A stretch of 64,000 bases of DNA from Luidia sarsii (lineage: Eukaryota; Echinodermata; Asteroidea; Paxillosida; Luidiidae): the NCBI GenBank assembly GCA_949987565.1, contig OX465113.1:9379942-9443941 (forward strand), in the 5' to 3' direction. The position numbers and the translations under genes are program-made. The notes beneath the pieces were generated by a model. It did no database searches. It worked only from the letters and a program-made list of their open reading frames with translations, and was not told the DNA's origin. Positions 31,601 to 39,958 of this stretch are shown in pieces. Position 1 is the first letter of the stretch, and every line of letters starts with the position of its first letter.

Positions 31601-32012
31601 TATTTATTGTGTTGGGAAAGATTATTTATTGTGTTGGGAAAGTTTATTTATTGTCTTGTGAAAGTTTATTTATTGTCTTGAGAAAGTTTATTTATTGTCT
31701 TGGGAAAGTTTATTTATTGTCTTGAGAATGTTTATTTATTGTCTTGGGAAAGTTTATTTATTATCTTGGGGAAAGTTTATTTATTGTCTTGAGAAAGTTT
31801 ATTTATTGTCTTGGGAAAGTTTATTTATTGTCTTGGGAAAGTTTATTTATTGTCTTGAGAATGTTTATTTATTGTCCTGGGAAAGTTTATTCATTGTCTT
31901 GGGAAAGTTTATTTATTATCTTGAGAAAGTTTATTTATTTAAGTCTGTTTATCAATGCTTCCTTTGTCTCGTCCCTCAGGCTGCCGACAAGATCTTCAAG
32001 CACGTCAAATGA
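22624..32012 (+). CDS. UQCRH: Cytochrome b-c1 complex hinge protein (subunit 6), complete
   Basis: Exons 22624-22668, 30260-30307, 31057-31218 and 31980-32012 join in phase 0 at every intron (288 nt, 95 residues; human 91). The product is the acidic hinge protein of respiratory complex III, in the intermembrane space next to cytochrome c1, helping cytochrome c docking. Residues 16-29 are an almost pure Glu/Asp run encoded by a GAG/GAA repeat. Cysteines 47 and 57 (CX9C) and 71 and 85 (CX13C) match the two disulfides of the family; Cys41 and Cys81 are extra or variable. ERVSSRS, TEE and ELFDFMH are conserved. The acidic exon is also a trinucleotide repeat. Intron 1 (7.6 kb) holds the nested transposons; intron 2 and intron 3 hold tandem repeats. 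Confidence 0.97.
23957..27310 (+). pseudogene. Transposase-like gene with 2A motif, broken by one stop and three frameshifts
   Basis: The first open part (23957-25351, 464 codons) has two hydrophobic segments, a 2A motif at residues 95-102, a low-complexity link and a coiled coil at about residues 231-373. It ends in STDET at an in-frame TAG (25349-25351), after which the same frame continues to 25573. A frame change follows in the A run 25555-25561, giving a part to 26417 that begins MSDRAATE, then changes near 26380-26417 and 27090-27110, and a last part to 27310 with a GKHVIHYF...YSGRVISQVPGF...WFNIVY block that could be a small Tudor-like fold. The two acidic sites (STDET, SDRAATE) look like the D residues of an RNase H-like DDE transposase, which is inference. 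Similar uncharacterised proteins are, from memory, widespread in marine invertebrates. Confidence 0.7.
24239..24262 (+). other. 2A ribosome-skipping motif DIELNPGP
   Basis: The codons read D-I-E-L-N-P-G-P, matching the 2A consensus D(V/I)ExNPGP, in which the ribosome fails to form the Gly-Pro bond. It follows a hydrophobic stretch (about residues 75-92), as in signal-like 2A leaders described in sea urchin and amphioxus genes and retroelements. It would release a 101-residue leader from the transposase-like body. Confidence 0.85.
27395..28060 (+). mobile_element. 5'-truncated Penelope-like element with GIY-YIG domain
   Basis: The open frame 27398-27733 encodes the C-terminal GIY-YIG endonuclease of a Penelope-like element: ISCRVCNIQYVGETKNTLKK, HRS, a CxxC pair, HF and DHS...IE are visible. 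A CT-rich 3' region (27770-27965) and a complete family A hammerhead (28005-28043) follow, then CCCACTAAATTTTAG. The reverse transcriptase is absent. It is nested in the DNA transposon. This copy ties the family A ribozymes to a Penelope-like source. Confidence 0.8.
28005..28043 (+). ncRNA. Hammerhead ribozyme, family A, at the Penelope-like 3' end
   Basis: Identical in sequence to 6270-6308: stem I GCCU/AGGC, core UUGAGAA at 28009-28015, extra A, stem II 28017-28022 with 28026-28031, GAA 28032-28034, ACGUC 28035-28039. The same U3-A8 core is present. Confidence 0.7.
28061..29364. other. AT-rich 3' part of the DNA transposon
   Basis: Repeated TTGTTTACTTG and TTAATTGTTTA words at 28430-28460, 28770-28800 and 28970-29150, with no credible frame. 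It probably represents the 3' untranslated and terminal region of the transposon. Confidence 0.45.
29725..30258 (+). other. UQCRH intron 1, unique 3' part
   Basis: No repeats recognised apart from weak similarity to the exon 1 downstream region near 29990-30030 (GTTGACGCC, AATTAGTGTGACCG), which resembles 22860-22890 in inverted orientation. It ends with the acceptor TTTTGCAG. Confidence 0.35.
30425..31025 (+). repeat. Tandem repeat, unit about 115-123 bp, five copies
   Basis: TCGGGTAATCGGATCCACA recurs at about 30440, 30545, 30672, 30782 and 30918, each followed by GGAACCGGGTACCCATAATC, CGGTCGGGTTTTGGGTA and CTTACTCCCCAATCTTGTAG. It fills UQCRH intron 2 up to the acceptor of the exon at 31057. 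Confidence 0.9.
31235..31310 (+). repeat. Family A hammerhead, partial with internal duplication
   Basis: CTGCCTTTGAGAAAGGTCCT (31241-31260) keeps the 5' half of the ribozyme; CTGCTAAAGGTTCTGCTAGG shows a short duplication in stem II and GATCAAAACATTAG has core changes. It lies 20 bp into UQCRH intron 3. Confidence 0.6.
31388..31470. repeat. Short palindromic element
   Basis: GGAATTCAACGAGGGTTTGC (31390) and GCAAACCCTCATTGAATTAC (31440) are inverted copies around AAAGTGATATCACGT. A relative of one arm (GGGCAAGCCCTCATTGAATT) is at 59775, linked to a tRNA-like SINE. Confidence 0.6.
31541..31946 (+). repeat. 22-bp minisatellite, about 18 copies
   Basis: The unit TTGTCTTGGGAAAGTTTATT(TA) repeats with G/A and AATG variants. 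It lies in UQCRH intron 3 and ends about 33 bp before the last exon. Confidence 0.95.
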
Positions 32013-33115
32013 TGCAAATTTGTTGCCCCCACCCGTCCCCCCAGGCTGCTTCACTTGATGGCCTACCAGCCCAGCCCACCTCTCTCCTACCATCGTGGTG
32101 TTTTTTTCCCCCCTCCGAAGTTGTCGTTGCCAGTTCTGACTTCACCTCTCCGTATCAGTGTAGCTGATGATCACAAATCTCCCTTCCACTCCTGACAAGC
32201 TTAGGGTCTACCACTTCACAGAGTCCCGACCAACAGTAAAAACCAATCTTAGTGCATCACATCTGTGAAGATACCAGCTCAGTGATAGCAAGTCCTCCTC
32301 TGTGTTGTTCCATTGTGAAAACCACTTTTTTTCCAATATACGTGTAATATTCAGTCTCTGACTAGTAGACTTAAAGCTTATGACTGGTGTTTGGCGGCCG
32401 TATTTTAAACATAGTGGTTTTTAATTTGCCACGTCCATTGGCTGGTTTGGTAAAAGTTCACCAGCTGTGGTCAGTCGATCCGGCTTGACTCATTGGTAGA
32501 ATAGAGGTGGAGAAACAAAGCATTAACCATTAACCATCTAATGCCGTCTTGTCATGGAAAAAATCTTCCATTTTTTTTTCAGGAAAGATAAGTCAAGATT
32601 CAAGTGATTCTCGATGATTGCATTTTGTGATGAAATGAGAGTGAATCCAGATTGTAATCTCGCATTCTAGTGTTACAGGGCAAAACTAGCTTCAACTTCC
32701 AAGCAGGAGAATAAAATCCAGCCGTTGTCGGCTTACACCATCTGGCATTCGACGTGGATCCTGAAAAGATTTTGTCCGCAAAACCGGGGCAGTGTCGCTA
32801 CGGGACGGGCAACTTTTGAAGTTAGAAGAGCATCATAGAGAAGACACTCAGCTTTAATAATAATTTCTTAGACTCCTGCCTACAGATCGTACTGTCATGT
32901 TTGGATGGTCGACTTTCAAGGGAAAGAACTGGGTGGGGCCCATGAGGATGGGACGGCATTGGTTGTTGACGTTAAGACCTCCAGCGAGTTTTGTCTTTTT
33001 TCTCAATTGATTAGTTTGCCTGAATTTGAGTTCTTTGGCGATGCCGCGGATTGAATGTGTGAAAAATGTGTCAGATTTTATGATAGTTGAGAGTTAATAA
33101 AAAATGGTGTTGAAG
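32013..33115 (+). other. UQCRH 3' UTR and poly(A) signal
   Basis: The region follows the stop codon with unique, non-repetitive sequence. AATAAA within GTTAATAAAAAATGG (about 33095-33100) is the best poly(A) signal. Length of about 1.1 kb is plausible for a 3' UTR, but an earlier site cannot be excluded. Confidence 0.5.
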
Positions 33116-33297
33116 TGATAATGTTAAAAATGCACGATTCTGTGTGAAAAATGACTTCAGACTTTGTGAACATTTTTACAAACTGGTAAATTTGAGTTTT
33201 TTGGCTAATTCTTGAACAAAAAATGTAAATCTGCTTAACTGCTTACTGCTTACCAACCTCATGGACCTGTGGTAAAATGCAAAAATTGTACTTGGTG

Positions 33298-33405
33298 GTC
33301 CAACATTTCAATCCTAGCAGGACCTTCATCAGAGGCTAAATGACTTCCAACACAAGTGGTTAGTCAGTCATTTAGGTCCTGCTAGGATCGAAACGTGAGG
33401 CCACT
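33298..33405. repeat. Family A palindromic element with consensus CTGATGA core
   Basis: The minus-strand hammerhead (33340-33300) has CTGATGA at 33332-33326, then an A and GGTCCT, GCT, AGGATT, GAA. The plus-strand partner (33376-33402) keeps only the 3' half. The flank GCTTACTGCTTACC at 33241 is like the family tail. Confidence 0.7.
33300..33340 (-). ncRNA. Hammerhead ribozyme, family A, canonical core
   Basis: It aligns position by position with 6270-6308, but the core reads CUGAUGA, the exact hammerhead consensus, rather than UUGAGAA. The stem III side reads AUGUU, so the cleavage triplet would be GUU. Stem I is weakened on its 3' side. This copy shows which positions of the family correspond to C3 and G8. 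Confidence 0.65.
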
Positions 33406-33667
33406 ACAAATTTGTGTGAACATTTTGTCAGATTTTACTCTTTGACACTTTTTCACAAACGTTTTCACAAACTTGAAAATCGATTTGGAACATAAGAATT
33501 GCATAAAATCTCCTCAAGATGAAAATCTACACCATTACCACAAGAACACTCACACTACCCATTAAAAGATTAGCAAAACAATTTTTACAGCATCAAAAGC
33601 AAGATCATGTGGCATGGTTTACGCGATAGAATAATCGCTAGATCTCATGACCCAATGAACAGGTTGT

Positions 33668-34410
33668 TAATTAGCTTTTCCGCCGCGAAGCGGAAAGCTA
33701 TTGTTATTGTTCGGAAAAATCCCATAGACAAAGCACAGGGTTTTTTCAGAGGGCACTTTTGCCATTGAACACACTTTGATTGTTTTTAAACTTGGCAAAT
33801 GCATAGAGCCATTGCTGAAGTTGTGCACAGTTGTATCTAAATCTTCATGACGTCACCACGTGTCACGTGACAGTGCTTTAAAGGGGCAAATTTCAAACTC
33901 CATAATATGCAAAAGTACAAGTTCGTTTGGTTTCAATTTTGCACTATATCTAAGTTGGGAAAAGGTGTATCCAAAAATTTTCCTCATTTTATCGTGACGT
34001 CATCTTATGAATATTAATGAGGTCATGAATTTTTAAGATTTTAACATTCAATTGAGCATATTTGGCCAACGGAGCAACATTTTTTATATTTTTTTGTTAA
34101 TATCTATTGGGGATCGGGTTTAGAAACACCCTCCGAGGCCAAAATGCCATGACGCAATTGTGACGTCATCAAAATGCGTGTTTTTAAAACACATATTTGC
34201 CACAGGTCAATCTTCTCGAAATTTAGTGGGCATTTAGCTATTTGGCTAGACATTCTAAATCCTGAGTTTGGAAGCAATTGACCATTGTTCAGAATTATTA
34301 TGATTTTTTGAAAAATATAATGATGTCCCATACACTTTGTGCACAAAATATGCAGGTGCATTTTGGGTTAGGAATGGAGGTTACGGGTTCGAATCCCGTT
34401 GATGTCAATT
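33668..34410 (+). repeat. Interspersed repeat starting with a CCGC hairpin and ending with a tRNA-like B box
   Basis: AGCTTTTCCGCC...GGAAAGCT (33676-33703) is a short hairpin at the left end. TGACGTCA occurs repeatedly (33848, 34000, 34162). Near the right end GGTTACGGGTTCGAATCCCG (34380-34400) is a B box before GATGTCAATTTTTTTT. This looks like a SINE or MITE-like element of about 740 bp; boundaries are uncertain. Confidence 0.4.
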
Positions 34411-35830
34411 TTTTTTCATCAATTTTTTTTTTTTTTTAAGAGAACCAGATGTGGAAAATGTTATGTTCTGTTTGCCAACAGACATAAATCTTTAGTTTTC
34501 CACTTTTGCTGTTGCATTGTTTTATTAACACTACCTTGTGCTGATCATCTTTACCCTCAGTCACTCTTGCCAAAAAAAAAATGCGCCATTATCTGCATCA
34601 AAAATTCAGAAAAGGCTCGACTGCCTTGCTTCAACAAATTTGGTGTACACTGAAGACTAAAACCAACAAACCAAAAACACCAAGAATGTTGAACTCTCTT
34701 ATAGATTTATTGGTTGCAAATTTCATACTTTTCACATCAACTGGACATTTGATATTCTGCTGGGGCGACTATTTCAAAACGGAAATGAAATTATCAACGG
34801 ATGCCAGTCGGTCTAAGACTTCTACCATCAGCAATAGCTTCACAAAATACAGTTTAGAAACAAGTGCGATCGCTCCCAAGTCGAAGTGACATTTATATCA
34901 ATATATGAAAGGCAAATCTAATAACTTGGACTTGAAAATCAGAGATTCGGGTTGAAAATGGACTAACTGACGCTGTAAATTGTTTGTCTGTGGAGAATCT
35001 TTTATTCTTCATAGTATTTTGTTACATTTATAACACTTTCATTTCTGAAGCAACTGGTGAAAACTGTCTCAGAGTGGAAGCTACTGATGGGAAATTGCTA
35101 TCTGTGGGTTTGTCCCCCACTACAGCACATAAAGTGTTCAATACCTTGACATGGGACAACAGAAGCTCAACAGCGTCTAATTCAAAACCAACTCTTGCAA
35201 TCGCTGATTGATCCAAATTCCAAACCAAAATAACAGCAGTTTCAACAACGCCACGTCCTGTCAAAGTGGGAGCGGCCAAAACAAAAAAAACGTCACTCCT
35301 GTCCTGCGCTCTCATTGCCCACGATCTGGTGACTTTCTCATGCAGGGAGGAGGGGGGGGGGGGGGTCCTTAGCTGTCCACTACATCCGTGTAACGCCGAC
35401 ATCCGGCAAAACGAAAATCTGAAAGCAAGAGGGAGAAACGAGATTCAGTGGTGTGCGTGAAAATTGTGCATCTAACTGTGTACACGAGTTTCCATAAAAA
35501 AGTATTTCACAGGTTAAATTGAGTTGCGAGTCACACAAATTGACTCAAAGAGTCCAAGTCGGTGTCCGTAAAACTGAGTCACGGGAAAACGGCATTTTGA
35601 GAACGGTCCTGCAAGGATTGAAACATCACGCCCTCAGATTTTCATTTCAAGTTGTCTCAGTCAGTAAGCAGTATGCAACACTCCTGTACATTACTTCAAG
35701 GAAGGAACGGGATTTGAATAACGGGACTCTAATCCCTCGAATCACGAGTTGGTCAAGTCTGGCTCCTCCGTACCTACCATTTTTTTGTTTATGATACACT
35801 GGCTGGCCATGGGCTTGGGGGGACGGCAGG
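34411..35830. other. Intergenic region between UQCRH and ATP5F1D
   Basis: A T run at 34425-34437, a G run at 35351-35364, and a family A hammerhead 3' half on the plus strand at 35596-35690 (CGGTCCTGCAAGGATTGAAA, then GTCAGTAAGCAGTATGCAAC). Frames at 34984-35402 on both strands overlap and have no domain I recognise. The ATP5F1D stop codon is at 35831-35833 on the minus strand, so the right edge is its 3' UTR. Confidence 0.4.
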
Positions 35831-38433
35831 CTACTTGGCTGCCAGGGCCTGCTCCATGGCCTCGTGGGCCTCAATGGCAACCTGGGCCTCGGCACGTCCC
35901 ATGTCTGTGTTGGCTGCGGCCATCGCCTGCTGGGCATGGCTCAGCCCCTCCTTGACCGCCTGTCCGGCAAAGGCAAGACAAAGATTGCTCATCAGCGGCT
36001 GAAAACCACAAGGGCATTATTGGACTGTCTCCCTCACTTCCTCTGCCTCTCACTCCCTCTGTCTCCCCTCCCTCACTCCCTCCCCTTCTCTCCCTGCCTC
36101 TCTCTCCCTCCCTTCCTCTCTCTCCCTCCCTGCCTCTCTCCCTCCCTGCCTCCCCGCCTGTCTGTCCCTGCCTCTCTCTCCCTGTCTCCCTCCCTGTCTC
36201 TCTCCCTCCCTTCCACTCCCTCCCTCCCTGCCTCTCTCTCCACGTCTCTCTCTTCCACCCTGTCTCCCTGTATCCCTCCCTTCCTCTCTATCCCTCCCTG
36301 TCTCTCTCCCTCCCTGCCTCTCTCCCTGTCTCTCTCCGTCCATGTCTCCCTCCCTCCCAGCCTCTCTCCCTGCCTCTCTCTCCCTGTCTTCCACCTTGTC
36401 TCCCTGTATCCCTCCCTTCCTTTCTATCCCTCCCTCCCTGTCTCTCTCCCTCCATTCCTCTCTCTCCCTCCCTGCCTCTCTCTTCCTGTCTCCCTCCCTG
36501 TCTTCCACCCTGTCTCTCATCCTCCCTGTCTCTCTCCCTGCCTCTCTCCCTGTCTTCCACCCTGTATCCCTCCCTCCCTGTCTCTCTCCCTCTCTCTCTC
36601 CAACCCTCCCTCTCTCTACTTACGGCCGGGTCTAGCTGTTCCATGGGCACTGCCATCTCTGCTAGGATCTGCACAGATGAGTCAGCGTTGATGGTGACCG
36701 AGCCACTGCTCACTGCAACGAGGAAACACGACCGATATGAGTCATCGGCTGCTGACAGTCAGCATGGTGTGAGGTCACCACATCTTTCAGTTGAATTTAT
36801 TTTTGCATTCTGGGGGTTTTAAGCTTGCTGCCTTACACAGTGCTTTTGCCTGACCAAAGCTACACCCACTGCCGAAAACTGTGGTTGCGTCAGGAAGAGC
36901 ATCCAGCCATTAACAATTTTGCTCTCACCCTAAAACCTCACTTTGCTGGCAAACTGAATCCACAATAGACCTATCTTTTGGCACAACGACTTGACGGAAA
37001 ATCTTTTACTTTTCCCCAAAAGTGTGATTTTGTGACAGGTATGTGTGGCGTGTATGTAGGAATAGTGAAATGCATTGACCGTCGTCCAGTTAACACATAT
37101 ACACGTCACAAAATCATGGTACGTACGCGGCTGTGCACAAAACATGGATTTCACTAAATCCTACATACACGCCACACATCCGCGTCACAAAAGCATGATT
37201 TTTTTGGGGGAAACTGTACATCCAATTTCTTCGGCAAGTGGTTGTGCCATTGCAATTGTCTACATAATAGTAGATGGTCTAATGTGGGTTGAGGATTTTT
37301 CCCAACTTTGGACGCCATGAGAGAGATCGTGGACTGGCCGAAGTTCCGTGCATTGACCACAACCCTGTGACCCCCCCCCCCACCCACCACCACCCTTTTC
37401 TGGACACATTACCAAAGTATTTATTGATGGAGCCATCGTGCTCAAAGACGCTGAGCATGCCTGGCTTGAGAACGGCCAGCGAGGGGACGTGCTGGGCCAG
37501 AATACCAAAGGTGCCCGTCGTCGAGGGAACATCGATCTGCTTCACATCCGCATCGTTGTAAAACATCTGCTCGAGGGTGAAAAGGAAGAGAAAAATTAAA
37601 ACATTAGAAAATGACCAAAATGTCACAAACTGGTAGGAAGGTTTGAGGTGACACCATGTGAAACAATTTCCTTGGAGACGAAGGGTGGCTCTGAAAAAGA
37701 GCCGGTAACTCAACATTTCAGACAGTGTGAACTCTAACCATCGTGAGGAGACTGCTGGATTCCAACTATCAAGGAATAAGTACCATCGGTACTTTCATAG
37801 CAGGACCTTTCTCAAACTCAAAGGTCTTTACATTACAGAAGGTCCTGCTGGGATCGAAATGCCATTCCCTCCTGCTTTTTGACACTGACACTTTGACAGC
37901 AGTTTGAAATTTTTTTGGATATTAATCCTGATTATATACATTAGGCCCTAAGCAAAGTGGCAGTACAGCATCAACTAAAGACTTGAGACTGAGAGGCTGA
38001 GTGATGAGCATGTTTTATTTGTTTGCCATTGATTAAATAATAATTTAAAATACATTTTTATTTAGCCAGTATGACAGTGAGCAAAGTGACGTATGAATTA
38101 TTTGAGAGGGTCACTACGTATTCCCTGATTTTATCCTCCACACGACCGCCCAAAGTAGGCTAACCTGAACATTAAAAGTACATCTTATTTTACGAGTATG
38201 ACTGCGATTATAACCGGTGTCTGAAAAGGGAGCTTTTGGCATTCTTTCATCACACAGAGCTCGATTGAGCGGTTTACCTGTCCCGGCATGCCGAAAGTGA
38301 ACGACATTTGTGTCGCCGCAGCCGGCTTAGCCGCGTCTTCTGCATAGTATCTCAGCGACTGCGAAACTCGGAGACCACTCCTGCAGGTTCTCACGGGACC
38401 AGATAACCTAAGGATGTTCCTCAACAGCGACAT
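35831..38433 (-). CDS. ATP5F1D: ATP synthase F1 subunit delta, mitochondrial, complete
   Basis: Minus-strand exons 38433-38278, 37566-37413, 36712-36624 and 35959-35831 give 528 nt and 175 residues (human 168). The product is the delta subunit of the F1 central stalk (epsilon in bacteria), which couples gamma rotation to the c-ring. Residues 1 to about 30 (MSLLRNILRL...QSLRYY) are an Arg-rich, acid-free mitochondrial presequence. MSFTF, VKQIDVPS, GTFGILAQHVPSLAVLKPG and the exon 3 SSGSVTINADSSVQILAE form the N-terminal beta sandwich; exon 4 (AVKEGL...AIEAHEAMEQAL) gives the C-terminal helices. All introns are GT-AG. Intron 3 holds a purine-rich array (in the gene's sense) and intron 2 holds hammerhead repeats. 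Confidence 0.97.
36025..36617. repeat. CT/GA-rich microsatellite-like array
   Basis: CTCCCTGTCTCTCTCCCTCCCTGCC-type words fill nearly all of ATP5F1D intron 3 (35960-36623). In the gene's sense it is GGGAGAGAGA. Long frames here are composition artefacts. Confidence 0.9.
37625..37895. repeat. Decayed family B and family A hammerhead copies
   Basis: Family B tail and ribozyme remnants on the minus strand at 37635-37765 (AAGGTTTGAGGTGACACCAT, GTGGCTCTGAAAAAGAGCC, CAACATTTCAGACAGTGTGA). Family A inverted pair at 37795-37885 (TTTCATAGCAGGACCTTTCT and GGTCCTGCTGGGATCGAAAT). They lie in ATP5F1D intron 1. Confidence 0.6.
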
Positions 38434-38569
38434 TTTGGGAGAGTTTCTCTTTCGGGGACCGACGAAGATTGAACTTTCCTACCGGCGCTACGCGAAGAGG
38501 CGAGTCACAAGTAGCCGTTGAGGGCGCTGTATTCTATGACCATAGAGCGCTATGACAATGTACAGTACT

Positions 38570-38702
38570 ACAATGCACACTACATGATACATCATACACA
38601 TGTACATGTACATGTACATGTACACTGTACATTGTAAATGTACATGTACATTGTACAATGTAGTACAGTGTGTACATGTACAATGTACATGTACAGTACC
38701 TT
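38570..38702. repeat. TGTACA/ACATGT-rich array
   Basis: Repeats of TGTACATGTACAT and ACAATGTACATT between the ATP5F1D and RICTOR 5' ends. The words are self-complementary, so the array reads alike on both strands. Confidence 0.85.
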
Positions 38703-38861
38703 TGATAAGCTACACACACAGCTCAATCAACAGAGCTCTATTATATCAACTTTATTTTTCACATCGATGAAACTCGGCCATAGTAGACTCCAGTCTTTAT
38801 CGCATTGATTTTTATGCAAAGTTGCTGACACCGTTGATTTGAAGTAATTTTGATTTTGACT

Positions 38862-38925
38862 TTTGAGAAAGATCCTATAGCTGCTAGGATCAAAACGCCG
38901 GTCACGCCCACCGATCCTATTCAGT
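38862..38925 (+). repeat. Family A hammerhead, degenerate
   Basis: TTTTGAGAAAGATCCTATAG followed by CTGCTAGGATCAAAACGCCG; core GAAAC is changed to AAAAC. Confidence 0.55.
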
Positions 38926-39092
38926 TTGTGTTATTTGGTTTTTCCTGAATTAAACCATGATTAAACTAAAAAAAAAACACCCATGCAATTACCCAGGTAT
39001 AGCCTATAATTATAATATATTGGAATCATAAAGCTAAATGAATAATGAGCTCTATGGTTGGGATATACTCATGCACAGATGCAGCATATGTA

Positions 39093-39190
39093 TTTGGCAT
39101 AGCTCAAATGGTAATATTGCGCTAGGCACGCAAAACCAGAGGTCTTGGGTTCAACTCCTGTTTCACAGTCAAAGTTTTCTTTTCCATTTT
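39093..39190 (+). repeat. tRNA-derived SINE, plus orientation
   Basis: Head GGCATAGCTCAAATGGTAAT (39098-39117) is the A-box region and GGTCTTGGGTTCAACTCCTG (39141-39160) the B box, followed by CAAAGTTTTCTTTTCCATTTTTTT as the family tail. The spacing fits a tRNA-like head. Confidence 0.65.
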
Positions 39191-39461
39191 TTTGTCTTCA
39201 AAATTCATCAATGTTTTGAGAGATTATCGGTTTTACCGATACGCACTTCACCGTGAGCACAAGCATTCACAGCAAGTTTGTTTACGTCAACGCTAACTCC
39301 CGAGAGGCATGGTGATGATCTGTTTGAAATTTGCATTTTGGTTAATAATAATAGCAGTTTCCATGTTGTTGTTGAGTGTTTCACCATGGAGTTTTAAGGT
39401 TTCACTGTCAAATTCTATCGATCAAAATGAGGGAAAACTGACTGGAAAATGATTTAGAAAA

Positions 39462-39560
39462 TGGCGAATACAATTTTGGCTGGACCGGGACTTGAACCCG
39501 AGACCCCGAGTGGCTCGATGGGTAAACCACCCGGCGCCGACCGGCACTTCCAGCCCTTTG
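39462..39560 (-). repeat. tRNA-derived SINE
   Basis: Minus-strand tRNA-like head: B box in CTTGAACCCGAGACC and A box in GGCTCGATGGGTAAACC as read on the plus strand, with the tail GAAAATGGCGAATACAATTTT. The middle differs from the commoner copies. Confidence 0.55.
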
Positions 39561-39919
39561 AAAGATGGGGGATTGGGTGGGTAATATTGCAACACTCAGA
39601 GGCATTCGACTTTGAAACACCGTTCGTAGAGACCTTCGGTGCCTCCAATGCCATAGCTGACGCAAACATGTTTGCCACAGTGAGTTCAGTTAAAGTGAAC
39701 TTTGCACTTGTTTTCCCCACACTTTTCAGCACGGCCGGTGCCGTGATGGTGCAATGCATGAGGCATCTGCCCATGAGCAATTCCTTTTTTCTCTCTCTTC
39801 TTAAAAAAAAAAAAATCGAGTAAATGGTGATCTGAATTCCTGCCACACCGACATAGCAGAACGCAAGAAAATTGCGGAGGTTACCAGACTATTTTTTAAT
39901 ATTTTTTGGGGGTGCACAG

Positions 39920-39958
39920 CAGACTGCGCTCTGAGCATGCGCAGTCGGCTCGCCATGG
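39920..39958 (+). promoter_or_regulatory. RICTOR core promoter elements
   Basis: GCATGCGC (39935-39942) matches the core of an NRF1 site, and CGCCATGGCGGCGACCATG overlaps the start codon and resembles a YY1/Kozak combination. The base before the ATG context is GCC, giving a strong start at 39955. Confidence 0.45.

Noticed and set aside
31541..31946. CRISPR-like array
   Set aside because: Units are contiguous without unique spacers and the DNA is animal nuclear, so it is a minisatellite.
31695..32058. Leu/Ile/Tyr-rich membrane-like frame
   Set aside because: It is the 22-bp minisatellite read in a shifted frame; only 31980-32012 is coding.
35028..35402. Minus-strand frame of 124 codons upstream of UQCRH/ATP5F1D boundary
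   Set aside because: It overlaps a plus-strand frame of similar quality; neither shows a domain or splice sites I could support.
35864..36713. Leu/Ser/Pro-rich and Arg/Glu/Gly-rich frames
   Set aside because: They are composition artefacts of the CT/GA array in ATP5F1D intron 3.
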